From Methylomonas sp. LW13 (GTDB lineage Bacteria; Pseudomonadota; Gammaproteobacteria; Methylococcales; Methylomonadaceae), in the NCBI RefSeq assembly GCF_016865255.1, contig NZ_CP033381.1, positions 2,604,001 through 2,668,000 on the forward strand: DNA of 64,000 nucleotides. The letters are read 5' to 3'. The notes beneath the pieces are model-generated. The model saw only the letters and a list, made by a program, of their open reading frames with translations, was not told the DNA's origin and ran no database searches. Of this stretch, positions 37,269-45,340 are shown piece by piece. Numbering within the stretch: the first letter of the stretch is position 1; each line of letters opens with the position of its first letter. The position numbers were made by a program, and so were the translations under genes.

Positions 37269-37811
37269 TTAGGATTTAGCCGCGCTTTTACTGCCCAGTA
37301 AAATCGTATGCCTTTGATAGCCGTCGTCCGCCGCCGCAGCCGCAGCCTCGGCTTTCCGCAATTGCTCGGCCCGGTCGTGTTCTAGCGCTTCTCTCAGTAC
37401 ATCGCGGTAAGACCGATTGATGCTGCTGGCATATTGCGTGTCTTTTTTCTCTTGGGTTTCGGCGATGGTCTTCGTGGGTTCCGGGTCGTAACGCTCTTCA
37501 AGTTCCTCAGCCAGTTTTTTTAGCTGTTGGCTGATTGCCAGGGCTGATTGAGATGAATGGGTTTTGTTGTCGTCCAAACTAAAAATTCGGATCATTTCAT
37601 CCCGCAAATTAAACCCATACACCACAGGGTCGCCGTGCTTTTGCTGAAAATCGTAGGCAATAAAAAAATCCAGCGGATTGGTGGGATTTTTATCGAAGAA
37701 GATCGTAGCGCTTTCCATGGTGTAATTCAGCGCCTCGACAAACTGCTTCCTGGCCTGCTCCATTTCTTCAAAGATAAAATCATCGGCAATTTGTTTTACG
37801 ATGTATTTCAT
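37269..37811 (-). CDS. Uncharacterised 180-aa protein
   Basis: Not recognised. The N-terminal 85 residues look folded (MKYIVKQIADDFIFEEMEQA ... YGFNLRDEMIRIFSLDD). The rest is charged and helical, ending in an Ala-rich stretch (EAAAAAADDGYQRH). There is no signal peptide. It is a single minus-strand gene whose start faces the nitrate-assimilation control region 320 bases away. Confidence 0.6.
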   Translation of the reverse strand: MKYIVKQIADDFIFEEMEQARKQFVEALNYTMESATIFFDKNPTNPLDFFIAYDFQQKHGDPVVYGFNLRDEMIRIFSLDDNKTHSSQSALAISQQLKKLAEELEERYDPEPTKTIAETQEKKDTQYASSINRSYRDVLREALEHDRAEQLRKAEAAAAAADDGYQRHTILLGSKSAAKS

Positions 37812-38137
37812 AATCCGCCCCAGCTTAAATTCGATTGACTCGTCTACCTAAAACTCGCTGCATCCTATTCTGTTTCATAGACGGCGAGCATCATTGCTAC
37901 GAATTGTATCAATTTGCTTCGCTGGTGCACCTAAATGAAATATTGCCATTATCCGGCAGGTTTACACCTGGCAAAATGCCTATCCAGCCACCGGGAAGCT
38001 CATATCGGCCCGGCCAATCCTACATCGCAGACCCGCGACCTTAGCAATACCGCTAATTCTTCCGCATGTCTCGGCGAGCCTCCCCATTCCGGTGCGCACC
38101 ACGCATGTGCAAAAAAAGCACTTCCGAATCAATAGAG
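37812..38137. other. Upstream part of the nrt/nas control region
   Basis: About 325 bases with no supported gene. It includes the palindrome GTGC-A7-GCAC at 38107-38121, next to the NtrC-like site. It presumably holds the promoter of the divergent 180-residue gene. Confidence 0.4.
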
Positions 38138-38154
38138 TGCATGATTTTTCTGCA
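38138..38154. promoter_or_regulatory. NtrC-type enhancer site (predicted)
   Basis: TGCATGATTTTTCTGCA matches the dyad spacing TGC-N11-GCA of NtrC sites (17 bases). Its centre lies about 140 bases upstream of the predicted nrt start, a normal enhancer distance. Only one half-site pair is strong, so confidence is moderate. Confidence 0.5.
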
Positions 38155-38262
38155 TGCCAAGATGCACCCGCAAATTTCTCTAAAAACAGACTCACCAAAA
38201 ATAGGTGTAACACACTGTTTATAATGGTTTTTTACATATAGTTATCACAAGAGTCATTAAAC

Positions 38263-38279
38263 TGGCATCAGCATTGCTT
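38263..38279 (+). promoter_or_regulatory. Sigma-54 promoter of the nrt-nas operon (predicted)
   Basis: TGGCATCAGCATTGCTT has the invariant GG (38264-38265) and GC (38276-38277) separated by exactly ten bases, with the flanking TGGCA and TTGCT of the consensus. Transcription should begin near 38289, only a few bases before the first leader hairpin. Expression under nitrogen limitation through NtrC is the expected consequence. Confidence 0.75.
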
Positions 38280-38291
38280 AGTAAGCAGCAA

Positions 38292-38338
38292 TACTCCAGT
38301 GTAGGAGTGGTAAACCCAAACCCCGCTCACTGTTGAGC
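38292..38338 (+). ncRNA. ANTAR-type tandem-hairpin leader of the nrt-nas operon
   Basis: Hairpin 1 pairs ACTCC (38293-38297) with GGAGT (38304-38308) around the hexaloop AGTGTA. Hairpin 2 pairs GCTC (38325-38328) with GAGC (38335-38338) around the hexaloop ACTGTT. Both loops have six bases with A at position 1 and G at position 4, the known recognition rule for ANTAR antiterminators. The pair is followed by an intrinsic terminator, as in NasR- and NasT-controlled leaders. The regulator itself is not in this window. Confidence 0.78.
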
Positions 38339-38347
38339 ACTAAAGAC

Positions 38348-38401
38348 AAAGGCGTCTACTGTCAGGCTTGCAAACAAGTCGGACATAGACGCCTTTTTTT
38401 T
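38348..38401 (+). terminator. Leader terminator before nrtA
   Basis: A perfect 11-base stem, AAAGGCGTCTA (38348-38358) and TAGACGCCTTT (38386-38396), runs into eight T. It lies between the ANTAR hairpins and the nrtA start, so it should stop transcription unless an antiterminator binds upstream. Confidence 0.9.
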
Positions 38402-38432
38402 GGCCCGTTTTTCTCAATTGACAGGAACCGAC

Positions 38433-39827
38433 ATGAAACAGAACCGCATTTTCACCCCGAAGACACTTGCCGCCGCTTTCAGCTCGGTGGTTGCGCTGGG
38501 CATATTAGGCTTTTCCAACCACAGCTTCGCCGCCGGGAAACTGGAAAAAGAAGATTTGAAGTTCGGTTTTATCAAATTGACCGACATGGCCCCGCTGGCG
38601 GTGGCTGCGGAAAAAGGTTTTTTTGAAGAGGAAGGCCTGTTTGTGCAACTGGAAGCACAAGCCAATTGGAAAGTGGTGATGGACCGGGTTGTGAACGGCG
38701 AGCTGGACGGTTCGCACATGCTGGCGCCGGCACCGTTAGCGGCCAGCATCGGCTTCGGCACCAAGGCCGACATCGTGACTGCCTTCAGCATGGGCTTCAA
38801 CGGCAATGCCATCACCGTATCCAACGACATCTGGAAACAAATGAAAGCCAATGTGCCAATGGAGGGCGGCAAACCGGTGCATCCGATTAAGGCTGATTAT
38901 CTGAAACCGGTAGTGGACAAATATAAAGCCGAAGGCAAGCCATTCAATATGGCGATGACTTTTCCGGCCGGTTCCCACAACCTGAAACTGCGCTATTGGC
39001 TGGCGGCTGGCGGCATTAATCCCGGCTACTATGCGCCACCGCAAGACATTTCCGGCCAGATCAGCGCCGATGCTTTGTTGTCGGTCACGCCGCCGCCGCA
39101 AATGCCGGCGACGCTGGAATCCGGCACCATCTTCGGCTATTGCGTCGGCGAGCCGTGGAACCAGCAAGCGGTATTTAAAGGCATCGGTGTGCCGGTGATC
39201 ACCGACGAGGAATTGTGGAAAGACACTCCGGAAAAAGTGTTCGGCGTGACCAGCTCTTGGGCCGAGAAATATCCCAACACCTATCTGGCAGTCACTAAAG
39301 CCTTGATCCGCGCTTCGATCTGGCTGGATGCCGAGAGCAACAAAAACCGTAAGGAAGCGATTGAAATGTTGTCGCAAAAACAATATGTGGGCGCCGACGT
39401 TGAAGTACTGGCGGCCAGCATGAACGGCACCTTTGAATACGAAAAAGGCGACAAACGCTCCCTGCCCGACTTCAACACCTTCTTCCGTCACGGCGCCAGC
39501 TATCCCTCTTACAGCAGTGCGGTTTGGTACCTGACGCAATTACGGCGCTGGGGCATGATCGCCGAGCAAAAACCGGATAACTGGTATCTCGACACCGCGA
39601 AAAAAGTTTATCGCCCCGATATCTATTTGGCTGCGGCGAAAGAATTGGTGGCCGAGGGTAAAGCCAAAGCGGAAGATTTTCCGGCCGACACCGGCATCAA
39701 GCCTTCACAAAACTTTTTCATCGACAAAATTCCGTTCGATGCCAACAAACCTAACGATTATCTAGCCAAATTTCCGATTGGCTTGAAAGGCAAACAAACC
39801 GTCTCCGGCGGCAAGATTGTCGACTAA
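38433..39827 (+). CDS. nrtA: Nitrate ABC transporter, periplasmic substrate-binding protein
   Basis: A 464-residue NrtA-type binding protein. ATG 38433 has AGGA upstream and starts a Sec signal peptide (FSSVVALGILGFSNHSFAA). The mature part begins GKLEKEDLKFGFIKLTDMAPL, as in NrtA/NasF. Further family blocks are HMLAPAPLAASIG, FPAGSHNLKLRYWLAAGGI, PPPQMPATLESGTI and GYCVGEPWNQQA. It binds nitrate (possibly nitrite) in the periplasm for NrtB and the double ATPase. It is the first gene behind the attenuated leader. Confidence 0.95.
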   Translation: MKQNRIFTPKTLAAAFSSVVALGILGFSNHSFAAGKLEKEDLKFGFIKLTDMAPLAVAAEKGFFEEEGLFVQLEAQANWKVVMDRVVNGELDGSHMLAPAPLAASIGFGTKADIVTAFSMGFNGNAITVSNDIWKQMKANVPMEGGKPVHPIKADYLKPVVDKYKAEGKPFNMAMTFPAGSHNLKLRYWLAAGGINPGYYAPPQDISGQISADALLSVTPPPQMPATLESGTIFGYCVGEPWNQQAVFKGIGVPVITDEELWKDTPEKVFGVTSSWAEKYPNTYLAVTKALIRASIWLDAESNKNRKEAIEMLSQKQYVGADVEVLAASMNGTFEYEKGDKRSLPDFNTFFRHGASYPSYSSAVWYLTQLRRWGMIAEQKPDNWYLDTAKKVYRPDIYLAAAKELVAEGKAKAEDFPADTGIKPSQNFFIDKIPFDANKPNDYLAKFPIGLKGKQTVSGGKIVD

Positions 39828-39918
39828 GAAACTCTGGTGGGTGCTCTACACAAGGATCGTATGTTGATGCATGGACGCATCCTTTTTACCGACACCATTA
39901 AGACAAGCGAGCAAAGAC

Positions 39919-40932
39919 ATGACTAATACATTGATCAAATTTTTCAACATCACCGGCCTGACTTGGTTCGTACCCTTGGTCAAAATCGCCGCTGGCGAAA
40001 ACCCTGCCCAACAAATGCGTCAATTATGGCTGGTCATGGGCGTCCCCATCATCGCTTTCATCTTGTTTTTAGGATTTTGGAGCGTCACTGCCGCACGCAT
40101 CAACACCAGTTTGGGCGCCATTCCCGGCCCGGTCGCGGTATGGTCGGAAGTCAGCGGCTTGGTGACCGAACACTATGCGGAAAAAACCAAAATGGCCGAG
40201 TTTTACGAACGCCAGGAATTACGGAATAAAGAAAAACTGGCCGAAGACCCCAAAGCGGAAATCAAGCCCCGCCCCTACACCGGCAAACCGACTTATCTGG
40301 ACCAAATATTTACCAGCCTGCGCACCGTATTCGCCGGCTTTATCATCGCTACGCTGATTGCCGTGCCTCTAGGTATCATCTGCGGCATGAGTCCGGTGTT
40401 GAATACCGCGTTTAACCCTTTGATTCAAATCTTCAAACCGGTATCGCCGCTAGCCTGGTTGCCCATCGTCACCTTGGTGGTGAGCGCCATCTATGTCACT
40501 GACGACGATTCCTGGTTCGCCAAATCGTTCGTCACCTCGGCCATCACCGTGACTTTATGCTCTTTATGGCCAACGCTGATCAACACCGCCGTGGGTGTGT
40601 CATCGATAGACCGCGACCTGGTCAACGTCGGCAAAGTGTTAAGACTGGATTGGGCCACGCAGATCAAACGCATCATTCTGCCTTCGGCATTGCCTTATAT
40701 CTTTACCGGGATGCGCCTATCCTTGGGCGTGGGCTGGATGGTTTTGATCGCCGCCGAGATGCTGGCGCAAAACCCAGGACTGGGCAAATTCGTCTGGGAT
40801 GAATTCCAAAACGGCAGTTCCAATTCCTTGAGCAGGATCATGGTGGCGGTATTTACCATCGGTATTATCGGCTTCATTCTCGACCGGGTAATGCACTCGT
40901 TACAAAACCTGTTCTCGTTCCAAAAAATCTGA
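39919..40932 (+). CDS. nrtB: Nitrate ABC transporter permease
   Basis: A permease of about 337 residues with six membrane segments in the C-terminal half and the loop typical of the NitT/TauT family ([22 protein letters not shown]). ATG 39919 ([14 protein letters not shown]) is preferred; an in-frame ATG at 39871 would add 16 residues. An unusually long charged stretch (residues about 90-130, [20 protein letters not shown]) lies between helix 1 and the transport core. The stop overlaps the ribosome site of the next gene. Confidence 0.93.
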   Translation: MTNTLIKFFNITGLTWFVPLVKIAAGENPAQQMRQLWLVMGVPIIAFILFLGFWSVTAARINTSLGAIPGPVAVWSEVSGLVTEHYAEKTKMAEFYERQELRNKEKLAEDPKAEIKPRPYTGKPTYLDQIFTSLRTVFAGFIIATLIAVPLGIICGMSPVLNTAFNPLIQIFKPVSPLAWLPIVTLVVSAIYVTDDDSWFAKSFVTSAITVTLCSLWPTLINTAVGVSSIDRDLVNVGKVLRLDWATQIKRIILPSALPYIFTGMRLSLGVGWMVLIAAEMLAQNPGLGKFVWDEFQNGSSNSLSRIMVAVFTIGIIGFILDRVMHSLQNLFSFQKI

Positions 40933-40942
40933 GGATGCCGTC

Positions 40943-42703
40943 ATGAGCGCCGCCCAAGCCAAAATCATCGAACTTTCCATGCACAAACAATCCGCTATGT
41001 CTTCCGTTCCCGCCAACGATGCGTATAAGCCGCTAGTAGAGTTAAAAAATGTCTGTAAATCCTACGGAGAAGGCAAAGACAAAACCTCCATCCTCAGAGA
41101 CATTAATCTGGATATTCGCGAAGGCGAGTTTATCGCCATTGTCGGTTTTTCCGGCAGCGGCAAAACGACCTTGGTATCGATGATTGCGGGTTTAATCCAT
41201 GCCGACAGCGGCGAACTATTGAAACAAGGCCAGCCCATCACCGAACCCGGCCCGGATCGCGGCGTGGTGTTTCAAAACTATTCCTTGATGCCCTGGCTAA
41301 CCGTTTACGAAAACGTGGCGCTGGCGGTAGATGCGATCTTTAAGGACTGGACGCCGGAACAACGCCGCGCGCATACCGAGAAGTACGTCAAAATGGTGAA
41401 CCTCGGCCGGGCGATGGACAAAAAACCCGCCGAGTTGTCAGGCGGTATGCGCCAGCGTGTTAACGTGGCCCGGGCGCTGGCCGCCAACCCGGATATTTTG
41501 CTGCTGGACGAACCGCTCAGCGCCCTGGATGCGTTGACCCGCGGCAACTTGCAAGACGAAATTCTGCAAATTTGGGAACAGGATAAAAAGACTGTCATCT
41601 TGATTACCAACGACGTCGATGAAGCCATTTACATGGCCGACCGGGTCATTCCACTCAATCCCGGCCCGGATGCCAGCTTTGGCCCGTCCTTTACGGTCAA
41701 CCTGGAGCGGCCGCGCGACCGCACCGCTTTAAACCATAACGATGAATTCAAACGCCTGCGCGCGGAAATCACCCGCTATTTGATGAATATCGGCATGGAA
41801 AAAGCCCAAGCCGACGCTGGCGACAAGCTCAAGCTACCGGATGTCCGCCCCAATACCAGTAACGACTGGAAGCTGGATACCTCGGCGCTAAAACCCAGCG
41901 CCCGCGATCTGGGCAAGGCCCGCTATCTGGAATTCTCCAATCTGTCCAAAATCTACCCTACCCCGGACGGCAACAGTACCGTGAAAGTGGTGGACGGCTT
42001 CGATTTAAAAATGAAGAAAGGCGAATTCATTTCCATCATCGGCCACTCCGGTTGCGGGAAATCCACGGTGTTGTCGATGACCGCCGGCCTGAACGAAATA
42101 TCCGAAGGCGGCATTATTTTGGATAACCGGGAAATCAGCGGCGCCGGTCCGGATCGCGGCGTGGTGTTTCAGGCTCCTAGCCTGTTTCCCTGGCTGACCG
42201 CCTTCGAAAACGTGATGCTGGGCGTGGATAAAGTCTACCCACATGCCTCGCAAGACGAACGCGAGGACATCGTCGAATACTACCTGACCCGGGTCGGTCT
42301 GGCCGATGCGATGTTTAAAAAAGCCGGGGACATGTCCAACGGCATGCGCCAGCGCGTCGGTATTGCCCGCGCCTTTGCCTTGTCGCCCAAATTACTGCTA
42401 CTGGACGAACCGTTCGGTATGCTGGATTCGTTGACCCGCTGGGAATTGCAGGAAGTATTGATGGAAGTCTGGGAACGCACCCACGTCACCGCGATCGTCG
42501 TGACGCACGATGTCGACGAAGCCATTCTATTGGCTGACAGAGTGGTGATGATGACCAACGGCCCGCACGCCAAAATCGGCAAAATTCAAGAAATCGACCT
42601 GCCTCGGCCGCGTACTCGCAAGGCCCTGCTGGAGCATCCGGATTACTACAAGTACCGGGAGAGCTTGCTGACCTTCCTGTCCGAATGCGATCACACCCAT
42701 TAA
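40943..42703 (+). CDS. Nitrate ABC transporter, fused double ATPase (NrtC/NrtD-like)
   Basis: A 586-residue protein with two ATPase domains in one chain. The first has Walker [10 protein letters not shown], signature [15 protein letters not shown] and Walker [13 protein letters not shown], but its switch histidine is replaced: [10 protein letters not shown] has Asn where THD is normal. The second has GHSGCGKST, a variant signature [27 protein letters not shown] and a normal VTHDVDEA. One composite site is therefore probably degenerate. It powers nitrate uptake with NrtA and NrtB. GAGG lies eight bases before ATG 40943. Confidence 0.93.
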   Translation: MSAAQAKIIELSMHKQSAMSSVPANDAYKPLVELKNVCKSYGEGKDKTSILRDINLDIREGEFIAIVGFSGSGKTTLVSMIAGLIHADSGELLKQGQPITEPGPDRGVVFQNYSLMPWLTVYENVALAVDAIFKDWTPEQRRAHTEKYVKMVNLGRAMDKKPAELSGGMRQRVNVARALAANPDILLLDEPLSALDALTRGNLQDEILQIWEQDKKTVILITNDVDEAIYMADRVIPLNPGPDASFGPSFTVNLERPRDRTALNHNDEFKRLRAEITRYLMNIGMEKAQADAGDKLKLPDVRPNTSNDWKLDTSALKPSARDLGKARYLEFSNLSKIYPTPDGNSTVKVVDGFDLKMKKGEFISIIGHSGCGKSTVLSMTAGLNEISEGGIILDNREISGAGPDRGVVFQAPSLFPWLTAFENVMLGVDKVYPHASQDEREDIVEYYLTRVGLADAMFKKAGDMSNGMRQRVGIARAFALSPKLLLLDEPFGMLDSLTRWELQEVLMEVWERTHVTAIVVTHDVDEAILLADRVVMMTNGPHAKIGKIQEIDLPRPRTRKALLEHPDYYKYRESLLTFLSECDHTH

Positions 42704-42734
42704 TTTATAACCGCTTGTTTTCCTAGGGGGCCTT

Positions 42735-44027
42735 ATGCCGCAAACACTCAAACGTCCAACCGGCACGTTACCGGCGACACTATTATCACTCACCTTCTTC
42801 AGCCTGCCGGCCGCCGCCGACATTACCAAAGAGGTGGAAGACGCCTTGAATTTCTACCATTACGGCAGCAACGGCGCAGTAAAAATGGATTTGAATTACC
42901 GCTGGGAGAATGTCGATAAAGACAACTCTGTTCGTAAACCCGCCAATATGGGCGGCCAGCCGGTGGAAACCGCCAACGCCAATACGGTGCGCCTGCGGCT
43001 GGGTTTCCTGACGCCGGTTTTTCACGATTTCCAAGGTTACGCGGAATACGAAGGCCTCTACGCGGCGCAAGCCGACTACGACCGCGGCGGTACTACCTCG
43101 AACCGTGACCGCAACTATGCCGTCATTGCCGATCCGGCCCGCAACGAGCTGAATCAATTCTGGATCAGCTACAAAGGCATCGCCGACACCCTGATCAAAG
43201 TCGGCCGGCAACGCATCAAATTGGACGACGACCGCTTCATCGGTAACGTCGGCTGGCGGCAGATGGAAATGACCTATGATTCGATTCTGATCACCCACAA
43301 TAATCAGACCTTGTTCGGGCTGACAGCAAACGTCGGCTATATCGACCACATCCAAAACATATTCGGCGAAACGCATTCGATAAACGCGCCGTTTTTAAAC
43401 CTGAATTACAAGATTAATGACTGGGGCAACCTGATCGGTTATGGATACTGGCTGGATTACCGCGAACGCGCTAACTACGCTAACTCCTCGCAAACCTACG
43501 GCTTGCGCTTCGACGGCAAATCGCCGCAGTTTTTTGACACTGTCAATGCCATCTACACGGCCGAATGGAGCAAACAATCGGACTACGGCGACAACCCCAA
43601 CCACTACCAGGCCGACCGCTTCAATCTGATGGCGGGGGCCAGTGCTTACAACCTGACCGTATCAGGTGCCGTGGAGCAGCTAAACGGCTACGGAGCCGGC
43701 AAATCTTTCCAAACCCCGCTGGGCACCAATCACGCTTTCCAGGGGTGGGCGGATTTATTTTTGACTACACCGGCTAATGGTATCCGCGACGTCTTCGCCA
43801 CCGCCAGCTACAAAGCGATGAACGACAGCTTGATCATTACCGGCGTCTATCACGACTTTAAAGACGATACCGGCAAAATTGAATACGGTAAGGAATGGGA
43901 TTTTCAGGCCCTGAAAAAGTTTGGCAAACATTACTCGCTGTTAGCCAAGTACGCGAACTTTAACAGTGATAACCCGGCGTTCCCGGACACCCAAGTGATT
44001 TGGATGCAAGGCAACGTCAGCTTCTAG
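42735..44027 (+). CDS. Outer-membrane beta-barrel (alginate-export/porin-like)
   Basis: A 430-residue protein with a signal peptide (LLSLTFFSLPAAADI), alternating amphipathic strands rich in Tyr and Asn, and a C-terminal aromatic strand ending in Phe (VIWMQGNVSF), the recognition signal for outer-membrane assembly. Blocks such as MDLNYRWENVDKDN and KVGRQRIKLDDDRFIGNVGWRQ resemble the alginate-export barrel family. Its place between transporter and reductase genes suggests that it passes nitrate across the outer membrane. AGGGGG precedes ATG 42735. Confidence 0.82.
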   Translation: MPQTLKRPTGTLPATLLSLTFFSLPAAADITKEVEDALNFYHYGSNGAVKMDLNYRWENVDKDNSVRKPANMGGQPVETANANTVRLRLGFLTPVFHDFQGYAEYEGLYAAQADYDRGGTTSNRDRNYAVIADPARNELNQFWISYKGIADTLIKVGRQRIKLDDDRFIGNVGWRQMEMTYDSILITHNNQTLFGLTANVGYIDHIQNIFGETHSINAPFLNLNYKINDWGNLIGYGYWLDYRERANYANSSQTYGLRFDGKSPQFFDTVNAIYTAEWSKQSDYGDNPNHYQADRFNLMAGASAYNLTVSGAVEQLNGYGAGKSFQTPLGTNHAFQGWADLFLTTPANGIRDVFATASYKAMNDSLIITGVYHDFKDDTGKIEYGKEWDFQALKKFGKHYSLLAKYANFNSDNPAFPDTQVIWMQGNVSF

Positions 44028-44037
44028 GCAACAGCGG

Positions 44038-44062
44038 CGCAAACTGTTTTGCACAGTTTGCG
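44038..44062 (+). repeat. Intercistronic hairpin between barrel and reductase genes
   Basis: A perfect 9-base stem, CGCAAACTG / CAGTTTGCG, with a seven-base loop follows the barrel stop by ten bases. No T-run follows, so mRNA protection or partial attenuation is more likely than full termination. Confidence 0.6.
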
Positions 44063-44104
44063 TCCGATTTCCCAACGATCTTCGCAAATAGTACCGACAA
44101 CATC

Positions 44105-45328
44105 ATGAAACTCAAATTGGTAGTGATAGGCAATGGCATGGCCGGCATGCGCACCGTTGACGAATTGATTCAAACCGTACCGGATCGCTACGACATTACC
44201 GTGTTCGGCGCCGAGCCGCACGGCAACTACAATCGCATCATGCTGACACCGGTGTTGTTCGGCGCCAAAAGCGTTGCCGACATCATGATTCACGATTTCG
44301 ATTGGTATCTAAAAAACCGCGTGACCTTGTATTGCGGACCGGACAAAGCGGTTGTCGATGTGGATCGCGAACGCCGCTGTGTCATCGCCCACGACGGCAC
44401 CTGTGCGTTTTACGACAAACTGTTGATCGCCACCGGTTCCTTGCCGCTGATGCTGGACATACCGGGCCGCGACGTCGAAGGCGTATTGGGCTTTAGAGAC
44501 ATCGCCGACGTGGAAACCATGATCGAAAAATCCGCCAGCAAACGCCATGCGGTCATTCTGGGCGGCGGTTTACTGGGTCTGGAAGCCGCCAACGGCTTAT
44601 TGCAACGCGGTATGCAAGTCAGCGTCATCAACCGTGCCGACCATTTGTTGAACCGGCAATTGGATGGTAAAGCTGCGGCGTTTTTACAACGGCAATTGGC
44701 GGATAAAGGCATTCAATTTCATCTGGGTACCACCATCCAACGCATAGACAGTCAGGACGGGCATATCAGCGCGGTGACTTTAAGTAACGGCAGTGTTTTA
44801 CCGGCCGACATGCTGATCATGTCCACCGGTATCAAACCCAATATCAGTCTGGCGAAACGCATTGGCCTGGCGTGTCAGCACGGCATCGTAGTCGACGACG
44901 GCATGCAGACTAGCGACCCGGCGATATTCTCGGTCGGCGAATGCGTGCAGCATCGGGGCGAACTGTTCGGTTTGGTCGCGCCGGTCTACGAACAAGCCAA
45001 AGTCTGCGCCCAACAACTGGCGGGTAAAGTCGACAGCCAATTTAAAACCTTATCGTCCGCCACCATGCTGAAAGTCACAGGCATCGATTTATTCTCGGTA
45101 GGCGATTTCGAAGGCGACAGCGAATGCCAGATTTTGCAGTTGATTGACCACGGCCTGGGCATCTATAAAAAAATCGTCCTGCGCGGCGACGTCGTCGTCG
45201 GCGTTATTTTGTACGGGGATACCAGCGACAGTGCCTGGTATCTGAATTTGGTTAAAGAAAGCACGCCGATTGCCGCGATCCGCGACCGCTTGATGTTCGG
45301 CAGAATCCCGCTCGCGCGCGCGGCTTAA
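44105..45328 (+). CDS. nasB: Assimilatory nitrate reductase electron-transfer subunit (FAD/NAD(P)H oxidoreductase)
   Basis: A 407-residue flavoprotein corresponding to the N-terminal half of NirB-type nitrite reductases. ATG 44105 places the FAD-binding Rossmann motif right at the start (LVVIGNGMAGMRTVDEL). A second nucleotide motif for NAD(P)H is AVILGGGLLGLEAANGL, and the FAD block DPAIFSVGECVQHRG is present. It lacks the sirohaem and [2Fe-2S] domains of NirB, so it should feed electrons to NasA rather than reduce nitrite. The gene symbol follows usage for such subunits and varies between species. Confidence 0.85.
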   Translation: MKLKLVVIGNGMAGMRTVDELIQTVPDRYDITVFGAEPHGNYNRIMLTPVLFGAKSVADIMIHDFDWYLKNRVTLYCGPDKAVVDVDRERRCVIAHDGTCAFYDKLLIATGSLPLMLDIPGRDVEGVLGFRDIADVETMIEKSASKRHAVILGGGLLGLEAANGLLQRGMQVSVINRADHLLNRQLDGKAAAFLQRQLADKGIQFHLGTTIQRIDSQDGHISAVTLSNGSVLPADMLIMSTGIKPNISLAKRIGLACQHGIVVDDGMQTSDPAIFSVGECVQHRGELFGLVAPVYEQAKVCAQQLAGKVDSQFKTLSSATMLKVTGIDLFSVGDFEGDSECQILQLIDHGLGIYKKIVLRGDVVVGVILYGDTSDSAWYLNLVKESTPIAAIRDRLMFGRIPLARAA

Positions 45329-45340
45329 ATTCCTTTACCC

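Noticed and set aside
44000-44104. Longer N-terminus for the nasB product
   Set aside because: The extra 35 residues overlap the barrel gene's end and the intercistronic hairpin. ATG 44105 places the FAD motif at the usual position.
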